64,000 bases of DNA from Rhodococcus triatomae BKS 15-14 (GTDB lineage Bacteria; Actinomycetota; Actinomycetes; Mycobacteriales; Mycobacteriaceae). The stretch spans positions 124,001 to 188,000 of the forward strand of contig AODO01000073.1 in assembly GCA_000341795.1 (NCBI GenBank), given 5' to 3'. The position numbers and the translations under genes are program-made. The notes beneath the pieces are model-generated. The model saw nothing but the letters and a program-made list of their open reading frames with translations, was not told the origin of the DNA and ran no database searches. Shown piece by piece: positions 1 to 9,529 of the stretch. Each line of letters begins with the position of its first letter. The stretch's first letter is position 1.

Positions 1-41
1 CGCAGGACGCTGATCCGGCGCGTCCCACACGGTCGGCAGTC

Positions 42-1346
42 TCAGCGCGGCTCGCCCGCCGTCGCCACCGCGCCGTGGTACTCGGTCGGAAGGAACACCG
101 CGAACAGCGCGGGCCGTCGCCGTCGCAGATCGAGCCGGCCACCGTCCGCCTCGACCAGAGCGCGCGCCAACGCCAGCCCGACACCGGTGGACCCACCGGC
201 GGAGAACCCGCGCTCGAAGATGTGCGGTGCGAGTTGATCGCTGACACCGGTCCCCTCGTCGCCCACCTCGACACAGACCGTCGCCTCCCGGCGTGGCCCC
301 ACCCCCGGCACCAGTCGCACCACGACGGTGCACGTTCCCGAGCCGTGGATCAGGGCGTTGTCGATCAGCACCGCCACCGCCTCGCGCAGCCTCGACGGCG
401 TCGCCGACGTCCGGACCGCGTCCTGCCCGCGCAGCACCAGCCGACGCCCCGCCTGCTCGTACTGCGGCTGCCACTCGGCGACCACGGCGCCCAGCTCGTT
501 CACCACCGACAACGACCGCCGATCCTGGCCTTCGCTCCGGGACGAGCGCACCAGCTCGTCGATGGCGACCGTCAGTCGGTCCACCTGGGCCATCGCGGCG
601 TTCGCCTCGTCCACGACAGCGGGATCGGAGTGGACGGACAACTCGTCGAGCCGCAAGCGGACCGCGGTCAGGCGGCTCCGCAACTGGTGGGACACGTCCC
701 CGACGAGTGCCCGCTCGCGCTGCAGGCGGCCCGAGATCTCCACGGTCGCCGAATCGAGGACATCGGACACGCGGTCCAGTTCCGCGATTCCGTGCCTGCG
801 CGGGTCGGTACGGAAGTCGCCCTCCGCGAGGCGCGCCGCGCGGTCCGCGACGTCGCGCATCGGGTCGGCGAGCCTGCGAGCCGTGACCGACGCGACCGCG
901 CTGCCCGCGGCGAGCGACGCGAGCACCACCAGCGCGACGGCACCGACGGCCTGCTGCTGCAGGGTCCGCATCGACGCCGACGGCGTCTCCAGCCGCAACG
1001 ATCCCGACCGGCCCATCGAAATCGCCTCCACCAGGGGCCGCTCCACCTCCGGGACGCCGATGTCGATGCGGGCGTTCTCGCCGGCCGCGGTCGGATAGAC
1101 CACCGACAACCGTCCGCCGCGCGGTACCGCGACCCGGAGCGCGTCCACGTCGAGTCCGCCCTCGATGACGCCGGCCTCGCCCTCCTGCGCGATGATCTCG
1201 GCGGACATCCGGTCCAGCCTGGCCTGCAGATCGCTGCGGGTGAAGTCCTCGACCCACAACCACGCGGTGTAGGTGAGCGGCACCCCGAGGAGCAGCCCGG
1301 TCAACAGGACGACGGCGATGATGGACAGCAGGATCCGGCGGCGCAC
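42..1346 (-). CDS. Sensor histidine kinase (HAMP, HisKA, HATPase)
   Basis: Membrane sensor kinase of 434 aa that should autophosphorylate and pass phosphate to the regulator encoded just upstream. Seen: a first membrane segment at about residues 5-30, a periplasmic sensor loop, a second segment at about 134-154, a HAMP linker, then the phospho-acceptor motif DVSHQLRSRL with His220. The ATPase end carries the N box DNALIHGSG, the G1 box GDEGTGVS and the G2 box GGSTGVGLALAR, so all catalytic boxes are present. Its start lies 13 bp after the response-regulator stop, so the pair forms one operon with the regulator first. The signal sensed cannot be read from the sequence. Bases 1-41 downstream hold nothing recognisable. 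Confidence 0.93.
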   Translation of the reverse strand: MRRRILLSIIAVVLLTGLLLGVPLTYTAWLWVEDFTRSDLQARLDRMSAEIIAQEGEAGVIEGGLDVDALRVAVPRGGRLSVVYPTAAGENARIDIGVPEVERPLVEAISMGRSGSLRLETPSASMRTLQQQAVGAVALVVLASLAAGSAVASVTARRLADPMRDVADRAARLAEGDFRTDPRRHGIAELDRVSDVLDSATVEISGRLQRERALVGDVSHQLRSRLTAVRLRLDELSVHSDPAVVDEANAAMAQVDRLTVAIDELVRSSRSEGQDRRSLSVVNELGAVVAEWQPQYEQAGRRLVLRGQDAVRTSATPSRLREAVAVLIDNALIHGSGTCTVVVRLVPGVGPRREATVCVEVGDEGTGVSDQLAPHIFERGFSAGGSTGVGLALARALVEADGGRLDLRRRRPALFAVFLPTEYHGAVATAGEPR

Positions 1347-1359
1347 GGCGGTGGCGGAA

Positions 1360-2037
1360 TCAGGTGTTGAGCCGGAAACCGACGCCGCGCACCGTCACGA
1401 TGCGCCGCTCGCCGATCGGCCCCTCGTCGCCGATCTTCCGGCGCAGCCACGACATGTGCATGTCGAGGGTCTTGGAGCCGCGCAGGTCGACGTCGCCCCA
1501 CACCTCCTGCAGGATGACGTCGCGCGAGACCACCTCCCCGGCATGGTCCATGAGCACCTTGAGCAGCTCGTACTCCTTGTTGGCGAGCGCGATCTCGCTG
1601 CCCCCGACCAGCACCCGTCGTGCCGCCGGCTCGAGCCGGATGTCGCCGGCCTCGATCGTGGAGTCCTCCGGACCACCCCGACGACGCAGCAGCGCCCGCA
1701 CCCGCGCCATCAGCTCGGCGAGGCGGAACGGCTTCCCGACGTAATCGTCGGCACCTGCATCCAGACCGACCACGAAATCCACCTCGTCGGTCCGTGCGGT
1801 CAGCATCAGCACGGCGAGCTCCGACCCGTTGGCCCGAAGCTGGCGGCACACCTCCAGCCCGTCCATACCCGGTAGCCCGAGGTCGAGGATGAGCAGATCG
1901 AACGATCCGCCGAGCGCCAGTTCGAGAGTGGCAGGACCCGCCTCCTCGACGGTCACCTCGTAGCCTTCGCGGCCCAGCGCGCGCGACAAGGGTGCGGCGA
2001 TCGCCTCGTCGTCCTCGGCGAGTAGTACGGCAGTCAC
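1360..2037 (-). CDS. OmpR/PhoP-type response regulator
   Basis: Two-domain DNA-binding response regulator of 225 aa. The receiver domain has the acidic pocket EDD at residues 8-10, the phospho-acceptor Asp52 in LDLGLPGMDG, the conserved Thr in LTART and the Lys in GKPF. The second half is a winged-helix effector domain ending in the usual VRGVGFRL strand. It is the partner of the histidine kinase encoded immediately downstream on the same strand. Nothing next to the pair points to a target operon; the adjacent membrane-protein genes are separated by about 60 bp and could be unrelated. Confidence 0.93.
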   Translation of the reverse strand: MTAVLLAEDDEAIAAPLSRALGREGYEVTVEEAGPATLELALGGSFDLLILDLGLPGMDGLEVCRQLRANGSELAVLMLTARTDEVDFVVGLDAGADDYVGKPFRLAELMARVRALLRRRGGPEDSTIEAGDIRLEPAARRVLVGGSEIALANKEYELLKVLMDHAGEVVSRDVILQEVWGDVDLRGSKTLDMHMSWLRRKIGDEGPIGERRIVTVRGVGFRLNT

Positions 2038-2098
2038 GGGTCCACCCTACGGACGCCCTGCTGCCATCGCGCCGAACAGGCGCCGCCCTGCCGTGTCG

Positions 2099-2668
2099 TC
2101 ACCGCCAGCCGCGCCGTGGCGTCCCGTCGTCCGGGGAGTTCCCCGGGCCGTCGGGAACGTCGTCACGGTCGAGTTGCATGGCGTCGAACACCTGGTGGTA
2201 GAGCAGGGAGTGCACCCGTTGCACGTCGGGGATGTCGTCGAACTCGAGCGGGTCGTCGGCGGCCGAGGCGATGACGAGCGTGCCGGTGCGCATCATCCGG
2301 TCGATCAGTCCGTGCCGGAACTGCACGTTGCTGATCCGGCCGAGCGGGATGTCGATTCCGGTGTGGGTCAGCACGCCCTGACGAATCAGGACGCGGCGGT
2401 CGGTCACGATGAAATGGGTGGACTGCCAGCTGACGAACGGTGCGACGCAACGCCATCCGACGATCCCGAGCCACACCAGCAGGACGAGGACGAGGACGAC
2501 GGCCCGTGTCGTGCCGTCGAGTCGATCCTGCGCGAGACCGGCCGCGAACCCGGCGACCGCGGTCGCGACGATGAACGTGACGGTAGGCAACACCAGCATC
2601 TTCCAGTGCGGATGGCGGTGCAGCAACAGTTCTTCGTCCGCGGCCAGCGCGTCCTCCGGGTAGCCCAT
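2099..2668 (-). CDS. PH domain-containing (YdbS-like) membrane protein
   Basis: Protein of 189 aa with two hydrophobic segments at about residues 23-45 and 53-72, followed by a bacterial PH-like domain (bPH2/DUF304 type). The domain start is recognisable by the stretch STHFIVTDRRVLIRQG and the later IPLGRISNVQF. The C-terminal tail is hydrophilic and rich in Asp, Pro and Gly. Members of this family are common and mostly uncharacterised; membrane-linked protein binding is the usual suggestion. It starts 17 bp downstream of the AI-2E-type transporter stop on the same strand, so the two are probably cotranscribed. Confidence 0.8.
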   Translation of the reverse strand: MGYPEDALAADEELLLHRHPHWKMLVLPTVTFIVATAVAGFAAGLAQDRLDGTTRAVVLVLVLLVWLGIVGWRCVAPFVSWQSTHFIVTDRRVLIRQGVLTHTGIDIPLGRISNVQFRHGLIDRMMRTGTLVIASAADDPLEFDDIPDVQRVHSLLYHQVFDAMQLDRDDVPDGPGNSPDDGTPRRGWR

Positions 2669-2685
2669 GCGAGGAAGTGTGCCAC

Positions 2686-3996
2686 CTACCGCACCGGCCC
2701 GGCACCGTCCGGCTCCCCCTGGTCGGCCGCCGAATCCTCCGTGTCTCCCCCGGGTTCGGGGGTGGTGTCATCGGGCGCGGGACGGGCGGTGATCTCCTCC
2801 TCCGCTTCGGCCTGCAGTTCGGCCACCCGCTCCGCGGCCTCCTCCTCGTCCAGCAGCATCTCCCCCGCCGACGGCGGCGCACCCGAGATGAGAGCGTTCG
2901 CCCACCGCGTCGACGGATCGATGTCGAGCAGCAGCGCCTTGACCAGGAGGGTCGCGGGAATCGCCAGCAGTGCCCCCAGCGGCCCGAGCACCCACCCCCA
3001 GAACACGAGCGCCAGGAAGGTCACCGTCACCGACAGGCCGACCGCGTCACCGACGAACTTCGGTTGGATCACCGACTGGATCGTGACGTTGATGACGCTG
3101 TAGACGACGATCACCCACAGCATCAGCACCGGGCCACCCTGCAGCAACGCGATGAGCGCGGGCGGGATGAGCCCGACGACGAATCCGATGTTGGGGATGT
3201 AGTTCGTGATGAAGGAGAGCAGGCCCCACAGCACCGGCAACGGGATCCCCATCGCCCACAGGGCGCCCGCGTCGATGACGGCGACGATCAGGCCGAACAC
3301 GGTCGAGACGATCAGGTAGCTGCGGGTCCCGGAGGCGAACGACGAGAAGGCGTAGGCGATGTCGGGCCGCGCGAAGGCGACTGCGCGCATCCGGTCGCCG
3401 AACGAACTCGCATCCATCGCCATGAACAGGACCAGCGCGAGCAGGAAGAAGAGGTTGGAGAACACCCCGAGCAGGCCGAGCAGGATGTCGTCGAGAAACC
3501 CGATCAGCTGACCGAAGTCGATGCTCGACAGGGCCTTGTCCACCTGATCGGAACCGATGTCGAGGCCGGAGAGCCACGTCTGCACGTCCGCGACGAGCGC
3601 GTCCGCCTTGTCCGCGTACTGCGGGAGCAAGGTCGCCAACTGTGCGATCGAGATCGCGAGGGCGGCGATCAGACCCAGCAGGATGGCGTAGACCGCCACC
3701 AGTGTCGCGACGACGGCTGCCCATCTCGGCAGGCCCTTGCGCTGCAACCAGTCCCCGAGCGGCTGCACCGCCACGACCAGCATCAGTGCGAGGAAGACCG
3801 GACCGAGGATCCCGGAGAACGACCGGACGCCGGCGATCGCGACGACGGCCCCCGCCATGGCGAGCAGGACGATCAGCCCGCGCGGCCACCCCTGGGCGGG
3901 CACGACACCCTGCTGGGCGGCGTCGGGCGCCTGCGCGGCGGCGTCGGCGCGCGTGCCGACCGATCGGTCACCGGACTCTTCACCACTGGGCGTCAC
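2686..3996 (-). CDS. AI-2E family transporter (PerM/UPF0118)
   Basis: Integral membrane protein of 436 aa with seven to eight predicted transmembrane stretches between residues 40 and 370. It has family-typical stretches such as FITNYIPNIGFVVGLIPPA and the signature-like GDAVGLSVTVTFLALVFWGWVLGP region. The N-terminal 38 residues and the C-terminal 70 residues are hydrophilic and acidic, extending beyond the usual core of about 350 aa. The family was named for autoinducer-2 export, but in actinobacteria the substrate is usually unknown and Na+/H+ exchange has also been reported for some members. It heads a two-gene operon with the PH-domain gene and is divergent from the small DUF7144-type membrane protein gene. 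Confidence 0.88.
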   Translation of the reverse strand: MTPSGEESGDRSVGTRADAAAQAPDAAQQGVVPAQGWPRGLIVLLAMAGAVVAIAGVRSFSGILGPVFLALMLVVAVQPLGDWLQRKGLPRWAAVVATLVAVYAILLGLIAALAISIAQLATLLPQYADKADALVADVQTWLSGLDIGSDQVDKALSSIDFGQLIGFLDDILLGLLGVFSNLFFLLALVLFMAMDASSFGDRMRAVAFARPDIAYAFSSFASGTRSYLIVSTVFGLIVAVIDAGALWAMGIPLPVLWGLLSFITNYIPNIGFVVGLIPPALIALLQGGPVLMLWVIVVYSVINVTIQSVIQPKFVGDAVGLSVTVTFLALVFWGWVLGPLGALLAIPATLLVKALLLDIDPSTRWANALISGAPPSAGEMLLDEEEAAERVAELQAEAEEEITARPAPDDTTPEPGGDTEDSAADQGEPDGAGPVR

Positions 3997-4158
3997 TCAC
4001 CGAGGTTCGCGCGCTGCCGATTCTCGAACCTCACCCGTGACGGATGAGGTTTCCGGCCCCGACGACGGTCCACACTGCCAGTGGACACTCGTGATCACCG
4101 TCCACAGATCACCCAGCAAGCCCACATCGACGATCGTCACATCTCGAGAGGAAGGGCC

Positions 4159-4578
4159 ATGACGGACCAATCGGCGGCTAACCACAGCGGCGGAAGCGTG
4201 AAACAGGGATTCGCCGCGGGCGCCTCCATCGCGGCAGCGATCCTTCTCCTCACCCTCGGCATCCTCGAGGTGTTCCAGGGGATCTCGGCGGTCGCGAAGG
4301 ACGACGTGCTCGTGTTCGGCCCCAACTACACCTACGAGTTCAGCGTCACGGCCTGGGGCTGGATCCACATCGTCATCGGCGTGCTGGTCGCGCTGACGGG
4401 GTTCTTCCTGCTGTCCGGCGCCACCTGGGCACGGATCACGGCGATCTTCCTCGCCGCGCTGGCGATCATCGCCAACTTCCTGTGGCTGCCGTACTACCCC
4501 CTCTGGTCGATCCTGATCATCGCCCTGAGCGTGGTCGTCATCTGGGCGATCACCGTCTGGGACACCGACCGGTACTGA
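4159..4578 (+). CDS. DUF7144-type small membrane protein
   Basis: Four-helix membrane protein of 139 aa. The start at 4159 follows a good ribosome site (GAGAGGAAGG) and begins MTDQSAANHSGG; an upstream in-frame ATG has no such site. The conserved core GWIHIVIGVLVALTGFFLLSGATWARI followed by NFLWLPYYPLWSI is typical of the DUF7144 family found across actinobacteria, which has no assigned function. Expression is probably from its own promoter in the gap shared with the divergent transporter gene. It is followed by a strong bidirectional terminator before the convergent birA. Confidence 0.85.
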   Translation: MTDQSAANHSGGSVKQGFAAGASIAAAILLLTLGILEVFQGISAVAKDDVLVFGPNYTYEFSVTAWGWIHIVIGVLVALTGFFLLSGATWARITAIFLAALAIIANFLWLPYYPLWSILIIALSVVVIWAITVWDTDRY

Positions 4579-4592
4579 TCGACCTCGTCACC

Positions 4593-4636
4593 CGACACGA
4601 GGGGTGCGGGCCCACGGGCCTGCGCCCCTCGTGTCG
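4593..4636. terminator. Bidirectional hairpin terminator
   Basis: A perfect 12-bp stem, CGACACGAGGGG pairing with CCCCTCGTGTCG, extended inward by a few more pairs with two wobbles. It lies exactly between two convergent genes, the small membrane protein (+) and birA (-). There is no U tract, as is common for actinobacterial terminators. Confidence 0.8.
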
Positions 4637-4638
4637 CG

Positions 4639-5481
4639 TCAGGACCCGGGATGCGGACGCAGGTGCGTGACGTCGCCCGCGGACACCGCCACCGGCTCGC
4701 CGCCGTCGTCGGGACGCACCACGATGCGGCCCTGCAGGTCGACATCGGTCGCGGTCCCGATCAGCTCCGTGTCGCCGGGCAATTCCACTCGCACTCGCTG
4801 GCCGAGGGTGCCGCAGCGGCTGCGGTAGTCCGCGGCCAGCCCGTCGACACGCCAGCCGTCCGCCTGCCATGCGGTGTACTGCGTGGCCAGCGAGCGCAGC
4901 AGCGCGCGGGCGAGGGTGTCCCGATCGGTGACCGTCGCCCCGGCGAGCTGCAGCGAGGTGGCCGTGGGCACGGGCAACTCCGCCTCCGTGAGCGTGACGT
5001 TCAGCCCGACTCCGATGACCACTGCGGGAGCAGGGGTGGTCGCGGCGACCTCGGCGAGGATCCCCGCCACCTTCTTCCCGTCGATCTGAACGTCGTTCGG
5101 CCACTTGAGGGTGGCGTCCACCTCGGCGACCGCACGCAACGCGTCCACGACCGCGACGCCCGTCATCAGCGGAAACCAGCCCATCGACTCCAGTGGCAGG
5201 CCGGGCATCCGCAGCAGGACCGACACCGAGACGGACGAGCGCGCCGGCGCGACGAAGCTGCGCGAGTGCCTGCCGCGGCCGTGATCCTGGTATTCGGCGA
5301 GGAGGACCGCCCGGTCGAGTGCGCTGTCCACGGACCGCGCAAGCAGATCGGCATTCGTCGATCCGGTCTCGGCGACGACGTCGAGGGACGAGTAGAACGC
5401 CCGGGGATCACCGCCCCCGCTCACGAGCGCGGTACGCAGGGCGTCGGCGTTCAGCGGTGGCCGGTTCAGGTCCGTGTACAT
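4639..5481 (-). CDS. birA: Biotin--[acetyl-CoA-carboxylase] ligase BirA
   Basis: Biotin protein ligase of 280 aa that activates biotin as biotinyl-AMP and attaches it to the carrier domain of acyl-CoA carboxylases such as AccA3 encoded 6 kb away. Seen: the substrate motif ETGSTNADL, the biotinyl-AMP loop as GRGRHSR (Ser where many homologues have Gly), the catalytic KWPNDV, then GKKVAGIL and GVGLNV. The C-terminal SH3-like domain is present. There is no N-terminal helix-turn-helix, so this is a monofunctional ligase and not a repressor. The end of a hairpin element (5492-5655) lies only 10 bp upstream of the start codon. Confidence 0.95.
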   Translation of the reverse strand: MYTDLNRPPLNADALRTALVSGGGDPRAFYSSLDVVAETGSTNADLLARSVDSALDRAVLLAEYQDHGRGRHSRSFVAPARSSVSVSVLLRMPGLPLESMGWFPLMTGVAVVDALRAVAEVDATLKWPNDVQIDGKKVAGILAEVAATTPAPAVVIGVGLNVTLTEAELPVPTATSLQLAGATVTDRDTLARALLRSLATQYTAWQADGWRVDGLAADYRSRCGTLGQRVRVELPGDTELIGTATDVDLQGRIVVRPDDGGEPVAVSAGDVTHLRPHPGS

Positions 5482-5491
5482 GCGACGAGCC

Positions 5492-5655
5492 TAGGGCGTG
5501 TCTCCCGATCCCTCTCGGATGCACCTGGCGAGATGATCGTCGTCCGGCAAGGCGGAGGAGAAGCCGATACCGCTGTTGTGTCGGTGCCGACGACAACGCA
5601 GCAGGACGGCGATCAGACGCCAGGTGCACCGAAACGGGGATTGGGAGATGCCCTA
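5492..5655. repeat. Hairpin (MITE-like) element, copy 1
   Basis: A 164-bp element bounded by imperfect inverted repeats of about 39 bp. The left end reads TAGGGCGTGTCTCCCGATCC and ends GCACCTGGCG; the right end, read on the other strand, begins TAGGGCATCTCCCAATCCCC and ends GCACCTGGCG. Inside, GATCGTCGTCC pairs with GGACGGCGATC, and a central stem pairs GTTGTGTCGG with CCGACGACAAC. TA at both outer ends would fit a TA target duplication. There is no coding capacity. A shorter relative lies at 47042-47120. The rest of the birA/accD5 gap (5656-5814) holds a small GCTACC/GGTAGC hairpin and no gene. Confidence 0.7.
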
Positions 5656-5814
5656 CGGTGCCCCGCCGTCCCACGCGGCGCCGCCGGCGAGCGACGGGCG
5701 GCGGATCGAACCCCCGGCCACCTGCGCTACCCGCCGGTAGCTTAAGTTGGACGATTCCCCGCGATCCGACCTACCGCGACCGGGCTCCCCCGGCGGCCGA
5801 TAAGCTCGGGTCCC

Positions 5815-7455
5815 ATGACCAGCGTCCAGGAGTCCGCCGCCACCGCGGCGTCGAACGTCCCCGATATCCACACCACCGCGGGCAAGCTCGCGGACCTGCA
5901 CCGTCGTCAGGCCGAGGCACACTTCCCGTCCGGTGAAGCGGCGGTGGAACGGGTGCACGCCAAGGGCAAGCTGACCGCCCGCGAACGCATCGAGGCGCTG
6001 CTGGACGAAGGCTCGTTCGTCGAGTTGGACGCGTTGGCGCGGCACCGGTCGACGAACTTCGGGCTCGGGGACAACCGGCCGGCCGGTGACGGTGTCGTCA
6101 CCGGCTACGGCACCGTCGACGGCCGCGACGTGTGCGTGTTCTCCCAGGACGCCACCGTCTTCGGTGGATCGCTCGGGGAGATCTACGGCGAGAAGATCGT
6201 CAAGGTCATGGACCTGGCCCTCAAGACCGGGCGGCCGCTGATCGGCATCAACGAGGGCGCCGGTGCCCGCATCCAGGAAGGTGTCGTCTCCCTGGGCCTG
6301 TACGGGGAGATCTTCCACCGCAACATCCAGGCGTCCGGGGTGATCCCGCAGATCTCGCTGATCATGGGTCCCGCCGCCGGCGGTCACGTGTACTCGCCGG
6401 CGTTGACGGATTTCGTGGTGATGGTCGATCAGACCTCGCAGATGTTCGTCACCGGTCCCGACGTCATCAAGACCGTCACCGGTGAGGACGTCACCATGGA
6501 GGACCTCGGTGGCGCGCACACGCACATGGCGCGCTCGGGTGTCGCGCACTACGTCGCGTCCGGGGAGCAGGACGCCCTCGACTACGTCAAGGACCTGCTG
6601 TCGTACCTGCCGAGCAACAATCAGGCGGCCGCGCCGCGGTTGGCGCCGTCCGATCCGATCGTGGGGTCGATCGAGGACTCGCTGACCGACGAGGACCTCG
6701 AGCTGGACACGATCATCCCGGATTCGGCGAATCAGCCGTACGACATGCACGAGGTGATCCGGCGTCTGCTCGACGACGACGAGTTCCTCGAGGTGCAGGC
6801 CGGGCGGGCGGCGAACGTGATCGTCGGGTTCGGTCGTGTCGACGGCCGCTCGGTGGGGATCGTGGCGAACCAGCCGATGCAGTTCGCGGGGTGTCTCGAC
6901 ATCGACGCCTCGGAGAAGGCGGCGCGGTTCGTGCGGACCTGCGATGCGTTCAACGTTCCGATCATCACGTTGGTCGATGTTCCGGGGTTCTTGCCGGGTA
7001 CCGATCAGGAGTACAACGGCATCATCCGGCGTGGCGCGAAGTTGTTGTACGCGTACGGGGAGGCGACGGTCGGGAAGATCACCGTCATCACCCGTAAGGC
7101 GTACGGCGGTGCGTACGACGTGATGGGGTCCAAGCACATGGGTGCGGATGTGAACCTGGCGTGGCCGACGGCGCAGATCGCGGTGATGGGTGCCTCGGGT
7201 GCGGTGGGGTTCGTGTACCGCAAGCAGCTCAAGGATGCCGCGGCGGCCGGTCAGGACGTCGATGCGTTGCGGTTGCAGTTGCAGAACGAGTACGAGGACA
7301 CGTTGGTCAATCCGTACATCGCTGCCGAGCGTGGGTATGTCGATGCGGTGATTCCGCCGTCGCACACTCGTGGTCAGATCGTGGCGGCGTTGCGTCTGCT
7401 CGAACGCAAGATGGTGACTCTGCCTCCGAAGAAGCACGGAAACATCCCGCTGTGA
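5815..7455 (+). CDS. accD5: Propionyl/acyl-CoA carboxylase beta subunit AccD5
   Basis: Carboxyltransferase subunit of 546 aa that moves the carboxyl group from carboxybiotin to propionyl-CoA or acetyl-CoA, giving methylmalonyl-CoA or malonyl-CoA for lipid synthesis. Both crotonase-fold halves are visible. The N-terminal half has [20 protein letters not shown] and the oxyanion glycines in [12 protein letters not shown]. The C-terminal half has [28 protein letters not shown] and [18 protein letters not shown]. It starts an overlapping gene series with accE5 and maf. Partners should be AccE5, encoded next to it, and the biotinylated AccA3, encoded 4 kb downstream. Confidence 0.95.
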   Translation: MTSVQESAATAASNVPDIHTTAGKLADLHRRQAEAHFPSGEAAVERVHAKGKLTARERIEALLDEGSFVELDALARHRSTNFGLGDNRPAGDGVVTGYGTVDGRDVCVFSQDATVFGGSLGEIYGEKIVKVMDLALKTGRPLIGINEGAGARIQEGVVSLGLYGEIFHRNIQASGVIPQISLIMGPAAGGHVYSPALTDFVVMVDQTSQMFVTGPDVIKTVTGEDVTMEDLGGAHTHMARSGVAHYVASGEQDALDYVKDLLSYLPSNNQAAAPRLAPSDPIVGSIEDSLTDEDLELDTIIPDSANQPYDMHEVIRRLLDDDEFLEVQAGRAANVIVGFGRVDGRSVGIVANQPMQFAGCLDIDASEKAARFVRTCDAFNVPIITLVDVPGFLPGTDQEYNGIIRRGAKLLYAYGEATVGKITVITRKAYGGAYDVMGSKHMGADVNLAWPTAQIAVMGASGAVGFVYRKQLKDAAAAGQDVDALRLQLQNEYEDTLVNPYIAAERGYVDAVIPPSHTRGQIVAALRLLERKMVTLPPKKHGNIPL

Positions 7456-7817
7456 GCGTCGACGAACTGGACACCGCCGTGAGCGTCGGCGCAGAAATCG
7501 GCGCCGTGAGCGTCAGCGATTACATTGAGTCGGTGACAATCACCGACAACGCACTCGCCGAGGTCGAGGTGCTCACCGAAGCCGCCGAGACGATCGATGC
7601 GGCGGCCGCAACCGAAGGTAGGCAATTGCCGGTCATCAAGGTGCTCAAGGGCAATCCCAGCGACGTCGACATCGCCGCGATCGTCGCGGTCCTCGCCGCC
7701 GCCGGCTCGGCAGCCACGCCCGTCGACACCGCACCCGCCGACCACTGGGGCGAGCCGACCAGGATGCACCGCGTGCGCGCGCCCTTCTCGCCCTACGCGT
7801 TCCAGAACCGGGCGTGA
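7452..7817 (+). CDS. accE5: Acyl-CoA carboxylase epsilon subunit AccE5
   Basis: Small subunit of up to 121 aa that bridges or stabilises the AccA3-AccD5 complex in actinobacteria. The conserved C-terminal part includes [25 protein letters not shown], then [21 protein letters not shown]. The first start, GTG at 7452, overlaps the accD5 stop (GTGA). Two further in-frame GTG codons at 7479 and 7506 each open with the same nine bases GTGAGCGTC at 27-bp spacing, so the true start is uncertain and the N terminus looks like a small tandem duplication. The maf start overlaps its stop. Confidence 0.9.
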   Translation: MSVDELDTAVSVGAEIGAVSVSDYIESVTITDNALAEVEVLTEAAETIDAAAATEGRQLPVIKVLKGNPSDVDIAAIVAVLAAAGSAATPVDTAPADHWGEPTRMHRVRAPFSPYAFQNRA

Positions 7818-8458
7818 CCCGCCTGGTCCTCGCCTCGGCCTCGCCTGCGCGACTGACCGTCCTGCGCAAGGCGGGAATCGAGCCGTACGTGCACGTGTCC
7901 GGTGTGGACGAGGACGCCGTCCAGGCCGCGCTCGGTCCGCGCGCGGCACCCCAGCACGTGGTGACCGAGCTGGCGCGGGCGAAGGCCGCGGCGGTCCTGC
8001 CCGCACTACCCGCCGACATCGTGGCGGACGCGGTGGTCGTCGGATGCGACTCCATGCTGCTGATCGACGGCGAGTTGCAGGGCAAGCCCCACCACGCCGA
8101 CGTGGCCCGGGCGCGCTGGCGGTCGATGGCAGGGCGCAGTGGAACCCTCCTGACGGGCCACTGCGTGCTCCGGGTCCGCAGCGGCGAGCAGATCGGCGAG
8201 GCACGCGCGGACAGCGCGACGGTCGTGCATTTCGGTACCCCGTCGGGCGACGACCTCGAGGCATACCTCGACTCGGGGGAGCCGATGCAGGTCGCGGGGG
8301 CCTTCACCCTCGACGGGCTCGGTGGCTGGTTCATCGACCGCATCGAGGGCGACCCGTCCAGTGTCATCGGCATCGGGCTGCCGCTGGTGCGGCGACTGCT
8401 CGGCGACGTCGGGGTGGGGATCGCGGACCTCTGGACGGCCTCACCACCGGTGACCTGA
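7814..8458 (+). CDS. maf: Maf family nucleotide pyrophosphatase
   Basis: Protein of 214 aa that hydrolyses non-canonical or modified nucleoside triphosphates to the monophosphate plus pyrophosphate. Seen: the N-terminal phosphate-binding motif [20 protein letters not shown] containing the conserved acidic residue, and the later [29 protein letters not shown] region near the C terminus that is diagnostic for Maf. It starts with GTG overlapping the accE5 stop by four bases, so translation is probably coupled. The same neighbour order (accD5, accE5, maf, sseA) is known in mycobacteria. Confidence 0.93.
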   Translation: MTRLVLASASPARLTVLRKAGIEPYVHVSGVDEDAVQAALGPRAAPQHVVTELARAKAAAVLPALPADIVADAVVVGCDSMLLIDGELQGKPHHADVARARWRSMAGRSGTLLTGHCVLRVRSGEQIGEARADSATVVHFGTPSGDDLEAYLDSGEPMQVAGAFTLDGLGGWFIDRIEGDPSSVIGIGLPLVRRLLGDVGVGIADLWTASPPVT

Positions 8459-8632
8459 CCGACGCCGCTGCGGCACACCCTGCGCTGTCCACCGCAGTAC
8501 GCCCACGGCGGGACGCCTCGGCGCGGCCCCACAGGTGTGACCCGAACGGCTCCGCCACGGTGGGGCGACGGACGGCACGCTGCGCCTAGACTTGCGCTGT
8601 CACCTCGTCGCCGACCGTCAGGAGCCTGCACC

Positions 8633-9529
8633 GTGCCCGTTGCGCCCGATCCCAACACGTCCTTCGCGGCCTACGCACACCCGGAACGGCTCGTCACCAC
8701 GGAATGGCTGGGCGCGCACATCGGCGCACCCGGCATCAAGGTCGTCGAGTCCGACGAGGACGTGTTGCTCTACGACATCGGGCACATCCCCGGTGCCGTG
8801 AAGATCGACTGGCACACCGACCTCAACGATCCGGTGACCCGCGACTACATCGACGGCGCGGCGTTCTCGGACCTGATGAGCCGCAAGGGCATTCGCCGGG
8901 ACGACACGGTCGTGATCTACGGCGACAAGAGCAACTGGTGGGCCGCCTACGCCCTGTGGGTGTTCACCCTGTTCGGGCACGAGGACGTGCGCCTGCTCGA
9001 CGGCGGCCGGGACGCGTGGATCGCGGAGAACCGCGACACCACCTTCGACGTGCCCGAGAACGCTGCCACCGACTATCCGGTCGTCGAGCGGAACGACGCC
9101 CCGATCCGGGCGTTCAAGGACGACGTGCTCGCGCACCTCGACGGTGGTCCCCTGGTCGACGTCCGGTCGCCGCAGGAGTACACCGGCGAGCGGACCCACA
9201 TGCCCGACTACCCCGAGGAGGGCGCGCTGCGCGGCGGCCACATCCCCAGTGCGATCTCGATTCCGTGGGCCAAGGCTGCCGCACCCGACAGCCGGTTCCG
9301 CTCGCGCGCCGAACTGGACGAGGTGTACGCCGGGCTGGCACCCACCGACGACGTGATCGCCTACTGCCGGATCGGCGAGCGGTCGAGCCACACCTGGTTC
9401 GTGCTCACCTACCTGCTCGGTTTCGAGAAGGTGCGCAACTACGACGGTTCGTGGACCGAGTGGGGCAACGCGGTGCGCGTGCCGATCGTCAAGGGCGAGG
9501 AGCCCGGCGAGGTCCCGGCGATCGCATGA
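8633..9529 (+). CDS. sseA: Thiosulfate sulfurtransferase (two-domain rhodanese), SseA-like
   Basis: Tandem rhodanese of 298 aa that transfers sulfane sulfur from thiosulfate or mercaptopyruvate to an acceptor. The N-terminal domain is structural; the C-terminal domain carries the active-site loop CRIGERS with catalytic Cys245. [10 protein letters not shown] (domain 1) and [12 protein letters not shown] (domain 2) mark the two domain entries. The start is GTG 8633, placed 8 nt after CAGGAG; an in-frame GTG 96 bp upstream lacks a ribosome site. The 174-bp gap after maf is long enough for its own promoter. It overlaps the following sufE-like gene (ATGA), pointing to a joint role in sulfur handling. 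Confidence 0.92.
   Translation: MPVAPDPNTSFAAYAHPERLVTTEWLGAHIGAPGIKVVESDEDVLLYDIGHIPGAVKIDWHTDLNDPVTRDYIDGAAFSDLMSRKGIRRDDTVVIYGDKSNWWAAYALWVFTLFGHEDVRLLDGGRDAWIAENRDTTFDVPENAATDYPVVERNDAPIRAFKDDVLAHLDGGPLVDVRSPQEYTGERTHMPDYPEEGALRGGHIPSAISIPWAKAAAPDSRFRSRAELDEVYAGLAPTDDVIAYCRIGERSSHTWFVLTYLLGFEKVRNYDGSWTEWGNAVRVPIVKGEEPGEVPAIA

Noticed and set aside
8537-8632. A longer N terminus for the rhodanese
   Set aside because: The added residues are Arg/Pro-rich and unlike the family; GTG 8633 has CAGGAG at the right distance.
8459-8632. A small gene or RNA between maf and sseA
   Set aside because: No frame with a ribosome site and no strong stem was found. It is most likely a promoter region.
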